Assembly (NCBI RefSeq): GCF_018476525.1
Contig: NZ_JAHCST010000011.1
Coordinates: 1 to 64,000, forward strand
Direction: 5' to 3'
Source of the DNA: Acrocarpospora catenulata
Lineage (GTDB): Bacteria > Actinomycetota > Actinomycetes > Streptosporangiales > Streptosporangiaceae
Length of the DNA: 64,000 nt
The notes beneath the pieces were generated by a model. That model had not been told where the DNA came from. It ran no database searches and saw only the letters and a list, made by a program, of their open reading frames with translations. This document shows positions 1 to 7,199 of this stretch, piece by piece; the stretch's first letter is position 1, and each line of letters starts with the position of its first letter. Made by a program: the position numbers and the translations under genes.

Positions 1-72
1 TCGCCGACTGCTATACCCCGGGCATCGTCCCCGACCGTCCGCCACGCCCGGTCAGCCAGCTTCAGCGACTCT

Positions 73-189
73 GCCGACGGCTGTCAGCCCAGACCCCACA
101 ATGACCTCGAAGATCACCAACAGCATCCGGAATTTGTGCCAGAGCCGACGGCGTCCCCAACGGCGGCCAGTTATCTCCCCGCCGTCGGC
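73..189. repeat. Short repeats next to istB remnant, candidate IS21-type end
   Basis: The 9-mer GCCGACGGC occurs at 73-81 and 144-152, and its reverse complement GCCGTCGGC at 181-189, all just beyond the 3' end of the istB remnant. IS21-family termini carry several short internal repeats, so this may be the right end of the element. No gene is seen in 1-198. The outer boundary and target duplication cannot be placed. Confidence 0.35.
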
Positions 190-198
190 TGTTGATCG

Positions 199-684
199 TT
201 AGCTGAAAGGCTTGACCCCCTGTCCGGAGGTGGCTTGGGTGAGCCGGAAGCTGTCACCCTGGGTGACCACGACGTGGGCGTGGTGGAGGAGCCGGTCGAC
301 GGTGGCGGTGGCCAGGGTCTTGGGCATGATCTCGTCGAAGCCGGAGGGGTGCAGGTTGGAGCTGACCGCTAACGAGCGCCGCTCGTAAGCGGCGTCCACC
401 AGGCGGTAGAAGCCTTCGGCCGCGTCCGGGGAGACCGGGAGCAGCCCGATGTCGTCGATGATGATGAGGTCGCAGCGGATCAGGCGTGCCATGGTCCGGG
501 TGATGGAGTCGTCGACGCGGTGGCGGCGGACCAGGACACCGAGGTCTTCGATGGTGAACCAGGTGACGCTGAGCCCGGCCTCGACGGCGGCTTGACCGAG
601 GGCTTCGCTGAAGTGGCTCTTGCCGGTGCCTGAGGGGCCGCAGACGCATAGGTTCTCGCGGCGGGAGACCACCTTGTGGAATGA
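199..684 (-). pseudogene. istB: Truncated IstB-like ATPase (IS21-family helper), N-terminus missing
   Basis: About 161 codons survive of an IstB-type AAA+ ATPase, the helper that assists the IS21 transposase IstA. Walker A is GPSGTGKS, Walker B is LIIIDDIG, followed by the typical SSNLHPSGFDE and DRLLHHAHV segments and an intact C-terminus with a TAA stop at 199-201. Family members run about 240-260 residues, so roughly the first 90 are missing. The coding sequence ends abruptly at 684, and the next base (685) is the first base of a CRISPR repeat. A reading frame does continue through the array to 1113, but that part only translates repeats and spacers. No istA is present. The element is therefore dead, and the break point coincides with the repeat edge. 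Confidence 0.85.
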
Positions 685-1024
685 CTGCTCCCCACGCCCG
701 TGAGGGTGAACCGGCTCGGTAGGCAGCCCCAGCCAGCGCCTCAGCCTGCTCCCCACGCCCGTGAGGGTGAACCGCGGATCGAGTACCGGATCAAACCCCC
801 GGCCGGCTGCTCCCCACGCCCGTGGGGGTAAACCGCTCGTCTTCCGTTCTCGTCGTGAAATAGGCTGCTGGTCCCCAAGCCCGTGAGGGTGAACCGCCGC
901 GATCCTGTCCGGCGTCTTCGCCACCCGCCTGCTCCCCATCCCCACGCCCGTGGGGGTGAACCGGACTCGCTGATCGAGCGGTGGAAGTGGGGAACCTGCT
1001 CCCCACGCCCGTGGGGGTGAACCG
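685..1024 (+). CRISPR. Small decayed type I-E-like CRISPR array, 6 repeats and 5 spacers
   Basis: Repeats of 29 nt (starting CTGCTCCCC, ending GTGAACCG, with the dyad CCCCACGCCCGTGGGGG) start at 685, 746, 807, 868, 929 and 996. All five spacers are exactly 32 nt (714-745, 775-806, 836-867, 897-928, 964-995), the spacing of type I-E systems. Repeats are degenerate: 1 and 2 carry GTGAGGG, 3 ends GTAAACCG, 4 has three changes (CTGGTCCCCAAGC), and 5 is 35 nt long because of an inserted ATCCCC. By analogy with I-E arrays the plus strand is the crRNA sense and the leader should lie to the left, where the istB remnant now sits. No cas genes are seen anywhere in the window. Confidence 0.93.
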
Positions 1025-1233
1025 CCCCGGCTACACCGGATCGGTGGGCGGCGGCGCTCCTCTCCACTGTCCGCGTCTGATTTCGAGAGCCTTGGGGAAA
1101 GCCCCGGTCTCATGACGGTGACCCCGACAGCGGGCGACGCATTCGGTGTCTCGACGATTGCCAGGTCCTCGGGGAGCTTGTCCGGCTCCTCCTGCGTCGG
1201 CCCATCAGTGAAGGGTTTGGCTAGCCTTTACCT

Positions 1234-1240
1234 AGGAGGT
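1234..1240 (+). promoter_or_regulatory. Strong ribosome binding site for the 70-aa gene
   Basis: AGGAGGT lies 4 bases before ATG 1245, a perfect anti-Shine-Dalgarno match that makes this short gene credible. The 220 bp between the CRISPR array and this site contain no gene that I can see. Confidence 0.75.
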
Positions 1241-1244
1241 CGCT

Positions 1245-1457
1245 ATGTCTGAGCAGATGGAGTACCCCGAAACCCCCAGGCCGTTCCGTGACCCGTCTCA
1301 TGAGTTTGTCGTCGAGCAGGTCAGGGACATCACCAAGGGCGACGAAATCGTCATCGAGACGCGCGGCGGCGTGGACACCGCGTTCCGCATCCTCTTCCCG
1401 ACCACGTACGACCGGACCATCGAGCATCCGGAACCGACGACCGGCGAGGACAAGTAG
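1245..1457 (+). CDS. Small acidic protein of unknown function (70 aa)
   Basis: Unrecognised soluble protein of 70 residues, rich in Glu and Asp, with a central stretch FVVEQVRDITKGDEIVIETR that reads like alternating beta strands, and a polar C-terminus. No signal peptide or membrane segment. The ATG is preceded at 4 bases by AGGAGGT, so expression looks efficient. It sits upstream of the TipA-like regulator, which has its own promoter beginning 20 bases after this stop codon, so the two are probably separate transcripts. No function is proposed. Confidence 0.6.
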   Translation: MSEQMEYPETPRPFRDPSHEFVVEQVRDITKGDEIVIETRGGVDTAFRILFPTTYDRTIEHPEPTTGEDK

Positions 1458-1476
1458 TCCGCTGTCATCTGCCAGC

Positions 1477-1507
1477 TTGCTCCTGACGTTAGGTGAGGGC
1501 CTAGCTT
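1477..1507 (+). promoter_or_regulatory. MerR-type promoter with 19-bp spacer, leaderless start
   Basis: TTGCTC (1477-1482) and TAGCTT (1502-1507) are separated by exactly 19 bp (1483-1501), the overlong spacer typical of promoters that MerR proteins activate by DNA distortion. The spacer holds an imperfect dyad (CTGACGTTAGGTGAG). The predicted start point falls at about 1514-1515, which is the ATG, implying a leaderless, autoregulated mRNA. Confidence 0.6.
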
Positions 1508-1514
1508 GCTGGCT

Positions 1515-2240
1515 ATGGAGAAATGGACCATCGGGGAACTGGCGGAGGCCACGGGTCTCACGATCCGGACCCTGCACCACTACGACGAGATCGGCCTGGT
1601 GTCGGCGACCGAACGGACCGATGCCGGGCACCGCCGTTACACCGAGGCCGATCTGAGGCGGCTGTACCACGTACGCGGGCTGCGTCAGCTCGGCCTGTCG
1701 CTGGAGGAGATCGGCGTCGCGCTAGGACGCGAGACAGGAGACCTGCGCGACCTTCTCAGGGCACAGCTGGCCGTGCTCGACGTCCAGGCCAACCGGATCG
1801 CCGAGATGAAGGATCAGATCCGCGGCCTGGTCGAGCACGCCGATCCGGAGGGCATGCTCAAAACGCTCGAGCTGATGTCGGTGGCGGAGAACTACCTGAG
1901 CCGCGAGCAGCGGGACACATTGGCGCGGCGGCGGGCCGAGCTCGGTGCGGAGAAGGTCGAGGATCTGCGCGCGGAGTGGTTGGCGGTCGTGCAGGAGCTG
2001 CGGCGGCATGTGGTCGGCGGTACACCGCCGGATGATCCGCAAGTGCGGGACCTCGCGCGGCGTTGGACAGCCGTCGGCAAAGCGTTCGACACCGGCGACG
2101 AGCGCGTCGGGGCAGGTGCGCAGGCGATGTGGCAGGCCAACCGCGAGCAGCTCAACGAGCACCTCACGACCCGGATGGGCTGGGAAGGACCGGGTGACAT
2201 CGCCGACATTGTGGATTATCTGCAGCGGGTTCCGCAGTAG
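1515..2240 (+). CDS. MerR-family regulator with TipAS-type effector domain
   Basis: A 241-residue one-component regulator. Residues 1-70 form the MerR winged helix (WTIGELAEATGLTIRTLHHY, then YTEADLRRLYHVRGLRQLGLSLEEI), followed by a dimerisation coiled coil to about 120. The C-terminal half (LSREQRDTLARRRAEL to the end) resembles the TipAS antibiotic-binding domain, whose known members bind thiopeptides or other hydrophobic drugs and then activate transcription. An in-frame TTG lies at 1506, but ATG 1515 is preferred because the promoter places the transcript start on it. The target gene is not obvious; autoregulation is likely. The ligand is unknown. Confidence 0.88.
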   Translation: MEKWTIGELAEATGLTIRTLHHYDEIGLVSATERTDAGHRRYTEADLRRLYHVRGLRQLGLSLEEIGVALGRETGDLRDLLRAQLAVLDVQANRIAEMKDQIRGLVEHADPEGMLKTLELMSVAENYLSREQRDTLARRRAELGAEKVEDLRAEWLAVVQELRRHVVGGTPPDDPQVRDLARRWTAVGKAFDTGDERVGAGAQAMWQANREQLNEHLTTRMGWEGPGDIADIVDYLQRVPQ

Positions 2241-2409
2241 CTTCGGGCTCAGCGATGATCGAGTAGGGCCGGACGATCTGATACTCAGCGTTACCCGCAG
2301 TTAGGCGAAATGGCTCCTTGCCCGTCGTCCGATCTTGGGCCCCCGCATGATCACAATCTCATCCCCTCAGGCGGCGGATGAGGAGATCGATGCAAAGGGG
2401 GATGAGACC

Positions 2410-2610
2410 ATGACATATCCGGATCCGCGTTACTTCGGTGAGGGTGGCGAGATCAGCGCGACCTACCGTCCCAACGGGCATCCAGCCGAGATCGACTACG
2501 GCAACGGCGCCGGGCGATGCGTCCAAGGCCCAGCGGGCATCACCACAGTCAGTAAACTGCCTGTGTGGCCGATCCTAAGTTCGAGATTCAGATGCTGCAT
2601 GACCGGGTGA
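2410..2610 (+). pseudogene. Possible cupin-family N-terminal remnant
   Basis: ATG 2410 follows an AGGGGG-like ribosome binding site, and the first 33 residues (MTYPDPRYFGEGGEISATYR, then NGHPAEIDYGNG) resemble the start of a family of actinobacterial cupin proteins. After that the similarity ends: the frame runs into unrelated sequence and overlaps the GroES-like gene from 2565 to 2610. I read this as a gene truncated by a deletion whose reading frame closes by chance. The family assignment is from memory of similar N-termini and is weak. Confidence 0.3.
2553..2558 (+). promoter_or_regulatory. -10 box TAAACT of leaderless GroES-like gene
   Basis: TAAACT ends 6 bases before GTG 2565, so the transcript should begin at or next to the start codon. 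No Shine-Dalgarno sequence is visible. This spacing supports the GTG as the start. Confidence 0.5.
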
Positions 2611-2885
2611 TGGTCAAGGTCGAGCAGGACACGGAGGAGCGGCGGAGTACTGCGGGCATCGTCATTCCCGCCACCGTGAAGATGAACAATCGGCTGGTCT
2701 GGGGGCAGGTGTTCGGCGTGGGCGCCAACGCGCGTGCCGTCAAGGTGGGAGACAAGGTCCTGTTCAGCGCGGATGACCAGCTGGAAGTTGAGGTCCAGGG
2801 GCAGATCTACCTGGTCATGCGTGAACGGGATCTGCACGCTGTGGCCACTCCCCAGACCGACCACGGCACGGGGTTGTACCTCTGA
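2565..2885 (+). CDS. GroES-like (Cpn10) co-chaperonin homologue
   Basis: A 106-residue protein with the Cpn10 layout: LHDRVMVKVEQDTEERRSTA near the N-terminus (the canonical family reads LxDRVLVKxxExExxTxxGI), a mobile-loop region GIVIPATVKMN, GQVFGVG with VKVGDKVLFSADD in the middle, and YLVMRERDLHAV at the end. Cpn10 forms the lid of the GroEL folding chamber. No groEL gene is in the window and the gene stands alone, so it is probably a divergent second copy rather than the housekeeping groES. It is slightly longer than the usual 95-102 residues because of a short tail. A hairpin follows the stop. Confidence 0.85.
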   Translation: MADPKFEIQMLHDRVMVKVEQDTEERRSTAGIVIPATVKMNNRLVWGQVFGVGANARAVKVGDKVLFSADDQLEVEVQGQIYLVMRERDLHAVATPQTDHGTGLYL

Positions 2886-2891
2886 GAAATC

Positions 2892-2915
2892 CCTTCGACC
2901 TCAGACGGTCGAAGG
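2892..2915 (+). terminator. Hairpin after GroES-like gene
   Basis: CCTTCGACC (2892-2900) pairs perfectly with GGTCGAAGG (2907-2915) across a 6-base loop, starting 7 bases after the stop codon. There is no U tract, as is common for actinobacterial terminators. Confidence 0.6.
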
Positions 2916-3027
2916 TGCCAGGATGCTCGTGATGTTCCGAGCGTAGAAGTACGTCGATTCCCGCAGGGGACGGCAGGAAGCCGTCGCCCTTCTTTGTCGA
3001 CGTCTCGCTACGCAAAGGACATTTCAC

Positions 3028-4470
3028 ATGGACATCCATGAGTACGGAAGTTTCGACGCTGTCGCCCTCAGCGAACTGATCAAAAAGGGCGAGGTCACCG
3101 CCGCGGAGGTGGAGGCCGTCGCCAGGGAGGCCATCCTCGCCGCCGACGCCGAGCTGAACGGCTTGGCGTTACCCCTGTTCGACACGGCGCTCGCTCACGC
3201 CGGGGACGGCCCGTTCGCGGGGGTGCCGTTTCTCATCAAAGACCACGGACCGGTGGCCGAGGGGATGCCGTTCTTCCTGGGGAGCCGCGCCCTGCCTGGT
3301 ATCCCCGCCCAGCGGGACACCGATCTGATGACCCGATTCCGGGCCGCCGGGTTGCGTACCCTCGGCCTGACCGCCGCCCCGGAGATGGCGCTCAGCTTCG
3401 CGACCGAACCGCTGCGCTCGGGGCCGGTCCGCAATCCGTACGACCTCCGCGTCGGCGTGGGCGGGTCGAGTGGTGGGGCGGCGGCGCTGGTCGCGGCCGG
3501 GGCGGTTCCGGTGGCGCATGCCAGTGACGGTGCCGGGTCGATCCGGGTTCCGGCCTCCTGTTGTGGGCTGGTGGGGCTCAAGCCCAGCCGGGGGCGGGTC
3601 ACCTCGGGGCCGGACCTGGGGGAACCGATGCTGGGCATGGCGGCGGAGTTCGTACTGACCCGGACGGTCCGGGACACAGCGCACCTGCTCGACGCCGTTC
3701 ACGGGCCGGGTCTGGGCGACAAGTACACCGCACCACCGCCACGCCGCCGGTACGTCGAGGAGCTGACGGCCGCCCCGGGGCGGCTACGCGTGGCGCTCAC
3801 CACGGACGCCTGGTCGGGGGTGACCGTCGAGGAGGAGGTGGCGACGGCCACCCTTGAGGCGGGACGGATGCTGGAGCATCTCGGGCATGCCGTCTCCCTG
3901 GCCACCCTCAAGGTGGACTGGGACGCCATGCTGCGGGCGATCACGTTGGAGGCGGTGGTGATCGCGTCCATGTTGATCCGCGCCCCGCGCCCGCCGGATC
4001 CCGAGCGCATGGAGGCGGTCTCCCGGCGACTGTTGCGCCTGGCGGAGGGGTACACGGCGATGGACGTGATGAACGCCCTCGACGCCCAGAACAGGGTGAC
4101 CCGGTCGGTCGCCGCCTTCTTCGAAGAGTACGACCTGCTCGTCACCCCGACGCTGGGAAGGCTCCCGGCCGAGCACGGCACGCTCCGGTACGACGACCCG
4201 GAGCACACCTGGGCGAGCTGGCTGGACGACATGTTCGCTTACGGCCCGTTCACGGCGGTGTTCAACGTCACCGGCCAACCCGCGATCAGCCTGCCGCTGG
4301 GCGTGAGCCGCAGCGGCCTGCCGATCGGGGTGCAGTTCGTCGCTCCGTACGGCCGGGAGGATCAACTGATCCAGGTGGCGGCTCAGCTCAGCCCCGAGCC
4401 GCCACGCGGGCCAGGCGGGCCGCTCGGCGCTCCTCGAAGCGGGTGGCCGACTGGTCCAGCTGCTCCATGA
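3028..4470 (+). CDS. Amidase signature (AS) family hydrolase
   Basis: A 480-residue amidase of the Ser-cisSer-Lys family. The catalytic Lys is in PFLIKDHG (K71), the cis-Ser in the Gly-rich GVGGSSGG (S147/S148), and the nucleophile in SDGAGSIRVPAS (S171). These enzymes hydrolyse carboxamides in the cytoplasm; substrate is not predictable, and GatA is unlikely because no gatB or gatC is adjacent. The C-terminal core ends near LPIGVQFVAPYGREDQLIQVAAQL; the last 26 or so residues (SPEPPRGPGG onward) are Pro/Gly-rich and encoded antisense to the desaturase, so the original stop may have been lost. The 3' end overlaps the convergent desaturase by 83 bp. Confidence 0.88.
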   Translation: MDIHEYGSFDAVALSELIKKGEVTAAEVEAVAREAILAADAELNGLALPLFDTALAHAGDGPFAGVPFLIKDHGPVAEGMPFFLGSRALPGIPAQRDTDLMTRFRAAGLRTLGLTAAPEMALSFATEPLRSGPVRNPYDLRVGVGGSSGGAAALVAAGAVPVAHASDGAGSIRVPASCCGLVGLKPSRGRVTSGPDLGEPMLGMAAEFVLTRTVRDTAHLLDAVHGPGLGDKYTAPPPRRRYVEELTAAPGRLRVALTTDAWSGVTVEEEVATATLEAGRMLEHLGHAVSLATLKVDWDAMLRAITLEAVVIASMLIRAPRPPDPERMEAVSRRLLRLAEGYTAMDVMNALDAQNRVTRSVAAFFEEYDLLVTPTLGRLPAEHGTLRYDDPEHTWASWLDDMFAYGPFTAVFNVTGQPAISLPLGVSRSGLPIGVQFVAPYGREDQLIQVAAQLSPEPPRGPGGPLGAPRSGWPTGPAAP

Positions 4471-5326
4471 ACTGAGCGAGTTCGTCGCGAGCCTTCTCGC
4501 CCTCGGCGTCCAGGCCGGTCACGTCGAAGACCTTCCACTGGCGGATGACGGGGGCGAGCACCTCGTCGCAGTGCAGGCGGAGGTCGTAGATGCCGGCCAT
4601 GGCGATGGTGACCGACTTGCGGGCGAAGCCGTCCATGCCGGCGCCGGGCATCTGGAAGGTGGTGACCACGTCGGTGATGGCGCGCATGGCCTGGGAGGGG
4701 GCGAGTTCGAGGGCCGCGCCGAGGAGGTTGCGGTAGAAGAGCATGTGCAGGTTCTCGTCGGCGGCGACCCGGGCGAGGATGCGCTCGCAGGTCGGGTCCT
4801 CGGAGACGCGGCCGGTGTTGCGGTGCGCGATGCGGGTGGCCAGTTCCTGGAAGGAGACGTAGGCGAGCTGCTGGAGCATGGTGCCGTACTCGGTGGCGAA
4901 GCCGTGCTCCATGTGGCTCATCCGGGCCCGCTCCAGCGCGACCGGGTCGACGGCGCGGCTGGCCGTCAGGTAGTCGCGGATGACGATCGCGTGGCGGCCC
5001 TCCTCGGCGGTCCAGCGGTGCACCCAGGTGCCCCAGGCGCCGTCGCGGCCGAAGGTGGTGGCGATCTCGTGGTGGTAGCTGGGCAGGTTGTCCTCGGTCA
5101 GCAGGTTGACGATGAGGGAGACCTTGGCGGCCTCGGGGATGGTGGAGTCCTCCGGCCGCCACGGCTCGCCGCCGTCCAGGATGCCGTCGAAGGTCCGGGC
5201 CTCGGAGTACGGGACGTACTCGTGGGGGAACCATTCTTTGGCCACCTTGAGGTGCCGGTTCAGGTTCTCCTCGACCACGGGCTCCAGCTCCATGAGGAGC
5301 TCGGTCTGGGTCAGTTCGCGCGACAT
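4388..5326 (-). CDS. Acyl-ACP desaturase (ferritin-like di-iron)
   Basis: A 312-residue soluble stearoyl-ACP-type desaturase, which introduces a double bond into acyl chains on ACP using a di-iron centre, O2 and ferredoxin. Iron ligands are visible in the EENLNRH helix, TEDNLPSYHHE, the first ExxH (TAEEGRHA) and the second (DENLHMLF). Length fits the DesA1/DesA2 class. ATG 5326 follows AGGGGTGG; an upstream in-frame extension to 5461 lacks these features and crosses the promoter palindrome. The gene is divergent from the SHOCT membrane protein, and the 5348-5369 element suggests control by a TetR-type repressor responding to acyl-CoA or a similar signal (inference). Confidence 0.93.
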   Translation of the reverse strand: MSRELTQTELLMELEPVVEENLNRHLKVAKEWFPHEYVPYSEARTFDGILDGGEPWRPEDSTIPEAAKVSLIVNLLTEDNLPSYHHEIATTFGRDGAWGTWVHRWTAEEGRHAIVIRDYLTASRAVDPVALERARMSHMEHGFATEYGTMLQQLAYVSFQELATRIAHRNTGRVSEDPTCERILARVAADENLHMLFYRNLLGAALELAPSQAMRAITDVVTTFQMPGAGMDGFARKSVTIAMAGIYDLRLHCDEVLAPVIRQWKVFDVTGLDAEGEKARDELAQFMEQLDQSATRFEERRAARLARVAARG

Positions 5327-5347
5327 TTCCACCCCTAACCAGCGATT

Positions 5348-5369
5348 CCGTAACCTACGGTACCGTAAC
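5348..5369. promoter_or_regulatory. Palindrome plus direct repeat in desaturase promoter
   Basis: TACGGTACCGTA (5356-5367) is a perfect 12-bp palindrome, and CCGTAAC is directly repeated at 5348-5354 and 5363-5369 (15-bp period). It lies 22 bp upstream of the desaturase ATG in a divergent intergenic region. This looks like a dimeric repressor operator; the regulator is not identifiable here. Confidence 0.5.
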
Positions 5370-5462
5370 TTAGCGCACGCCACGCTCAGCGAAACCACAG
5401 AGATCAGGCGTGGTTCTTGTGGAACCTCGACTATGGCCGTTCCCTCGGCGCCGTCGGACAAC

Positions 5463-5468
5463 TAGTCT
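5463..5468 (+). promoter_or_regulatory. -10 box TAGTCT, leaderless start of SHOCT protein gene
   Basis: TAGTCT ends 6 bases before ATG 5475 with no ribosome binding site, indicating leaderless transcription and fixing the start. Confidence 0.45.
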
Positions 5469-5474
5469 TCGCGC

Positions 5475-6086
5475 ATGCCGAAGAAAGCCCGCATCTGGGT
5501 AGTCGTCTCGATCCTCATCCAGGTGGCGTGGAGCCTGCCGGTCGGGCTGGTCTTCGGCATTCGATGGTTCGCTTCGGAGCAGGACTCCGAGCTGGTCCTG
5601 GGGGCGGTCTTCACCGGGATCGCCGTCATCATGATCATCGTTGCGGCCGTGCTGGCCGTGCGCTGGATCAGGCGCGGCCGGGTGGAGCGCCACCTGACCG
5701 AGCACGGCCTGCGCGCGGACGCCGTGGTGACGCAGGCTCGGCCCACCAACTCGCGGATCAACGGCCAGGTCATCTACAAGCTGCGTGTCGAGGCGCCTGC
5801 CGTGAGCGGCCTGGAGTTCCAGGAAAGCACGATGTATCCGGTGCCGCCGGGCACCCGGCTGATGGTCGCCTACGACCCGGTCAACCCGTCCACCGCCATC
5901 ATTCTGGACGATCTGCAACAGCTGGCCTTCAGCCTCCGCTTCGGTGGCGCGAGCGGCGGATTCCGGGCTGGGCCGGACGCGGCCATCCAGCGGCTCAGCC
6001 AGCTGGACGGCCTGCGCAGGTCCGGGGCGATCAGTGAGGAGGAGTTCAACCGGCTCAAGGCGGAGGTGCTGGACGGGCGGGGATGA
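5475..6086 (+). CDS. Membrane protein with C-terminal SHOCT domain
   Basis: A 203-residue protein with two N-terminal membrane helices (about residues 7-28 and 41-63), a basic stretch (RWIRRGRVERH), and a soluble domain of beta-strand character (DAVVTQARPTNSRINGQVIYK) reminiscent of DUF3592-type proteins. The C-terminus (IQRLSQLDGLRRSGAISEEE, then FNRLKAEVL) is a SHOCT domain, a short oligomerisation-type motif found on many bacterial envelope proteins. No enzymatic motif. Convergent with kal, overlapping by 32 bp. Function unknown. Confidence 0.7.
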   Translation: MPKKARIWVVVSILIQVAWSLPVGLVFGIRWFASEQDSELVLGAVFTGIAVIMIIVAAVLAVRWIRRGRVERHLTEHGLRADAVVTQARPTNSRINGQVIYKLRVEAPAVSGLEFQESTMYPVPPGTRLMVAYDPVNPSTAIILDDLQQLAFSLRFGGASGGFRAGPDAAIQRLSQLDGLRRSGAISEEEFNRLKAEVLDGRG

Positions 6087-6438
6087 CCACCACGCCGGTC
6101 GCGGCGACCGCCACGATCGGTGGGTCGAGCACCTCGGCCGCCGAGGCGGACACCTCCGGCCGGGCCCGGCAGACCACCCGGGCCTCGAAGGCGAGGGTAC
6201 GGCTCCGGTTGCCGACCCTGGTCACCTCTGCGCTCACCTCGATCACGTCCCCGGCCCGCACCGGCGCCAGGAACCGGACGTCGGAGTAGGACGCGAACAG
6301 CCCCTCGTCGCCGTCCATCCGGATGCAGACCTCGGTGGCGACGTCCCCGAACAGGCCGAGCACGTACGCCCCGTCCACCAGCGAGCCGCCGTAGTGCGCG
6401 TGCGAGTAGGGCACGTACCGCCGGTGCGTCACCTTCAT
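6055..6438 (-). CDS. kal: 3-Aminobutyryl-CoA ammonia-lyase
   Basis: A 127-residue hotdog-fold protein that in lysine fermenters removes ammonia from L-3-aminobutyryl-CoA to give crotonyl-CoA. The start MKVTHRRYVPYSHAHYGG and the core GLFGDVATEVCIRMDGDEGL match the family layout, and length is right. The assignment is made firm by context: it is last in kdd-kamD-kamE-kal, and its ATG overlaps the kamE TGA (ATGA). Other hotdog thioesterases could look similar in isolation. Confidence 0.87.
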   Translation of the reverse strand: MKVTHRRYVPYSHAHYGGSLVDGAYVLGLFGDVATEVCIRMDGDEGLFASYSDVRFLAPVRAGDVIEVSAEVTRVGNRSRTLAFEARVVCRARPEVSASAAEVLDPPIVAVAATGVVVIPARPAPPP

Positions 6439-7199
6439 GACGGGCTCCAGGTGGGCAGCAGCGCGTGCACCAGGTAGCTGGCCACCTCGCCGGGTGTGGT
6501 GCCCTTGCCGAAGATGCGGTCCACGCCCAGGTCGGACGGGGTCACCGTGTCGAAGCGCGGCCCGCCGATCACCAGCAGCGGACGTCCCAGGCCGCAGGCC
6601 TCGGCGAAGGCGGCGGCCATCTGCTTGGTGTTGTGCAGGTGGGCGCTCTTCTGGGTGACCACTTGGGAGACCAGTACGGCGTCGGCGTCGCACGCCTTGG
6701 CACGGGCGACCAGTTCGGAGACCTCGACCTGGGCGCCCAGGTTGTGGACCTGGATCTCCCGGTAGTACTCCAGGCCCTTCTCCCCCGCGAAGCCCTTGAC
6801 GTTGAGGATGGCGTCGATGCCGACGGTGTGCGCGTCGGTGCCGATGCAGGCGCCCACCACGACGAGCTCGCGGCCGAGCACGGTGCGGATGGCCAGGTTG
6901 ACCTGCTGGGGGGTGAGCAGCGGGTACTCCCGGCCCTCGGGCACGCTGATGCCGGCGTAGTCGATGAGGTGGGTGGCCTTGCCGTACACGATGAAGAAGG
7001 TGAAGTCGGGGCCCATCGCCTTGCTGTGCACCACGCTGGCCGGGTCCAGGCCCATCTTGCCGGCCAGTTGCAGGGCGGCGGCCGCGGCGCGGGAGCCGTG
7101 CGGCACGGGCAGGGTGAAGGAGACCTGCACCATGGCGTCGCCGGTGGTGTCGCCGTAAGGGCGGATGATCTGTTTGATGGTCTCGGTCGAAATGGTCAC
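6435..7199 (-). CDS. kamE: Beta-lysine/lysine 5,6-aminomutase beta subunit
   Basis: A 254-residue cobalamin-binding subunit. The B12 motif DxHxxG is DAHTVG (122-127), followed by AILNVKG, where K135 corresponds to the lysine that in the clostridial enzyme forms the PLP aldimine from the beta subunit. The Rossmann-like B12 domain continues with DADAVLVSQVVTQKS and GGPRFD. With KamD it moves the terminal amino group of beta-lysine from C6 to C5 using adenosylcobalamin and PLP. GTG 7199 overlaps the kamD TGA (GTGA). A much longer frame running back to 8297 is only antiphase reading through kamD. Confidence 0.94.
   Translation of the reverse strand: MTISTETIKQIIRPYGDTTGDAMVQVSFTLPVPHGSRAAAAALQLAGKMGLDPASVVHSKAMGPDFTFFIVYGKATHLIDYAGISVPEGREYPLLTPQQVNLAIRTVLGRELVVVGACIGTDAHTVGIDAILNVKGFAGEKGLEYYREIQVHNLGAQVEVSELVARAKACDADAVLVSQVVTQKSAHLHNTKQMAAAFAEACGLGRPLLVIGGPRFDTVTPSDLGVDRIFGKGTTPGEVASYLVHALLPTWSPS

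Noticed and set aside
685-1113. Reading frame continuing istB through the CRISPR array as a 304-residue protein
   Set aside because: The extra residues merely translate repeats and spacers (recurring PPRAWG/HPHGRGE); no ribosome binding site and no homologue-like content.
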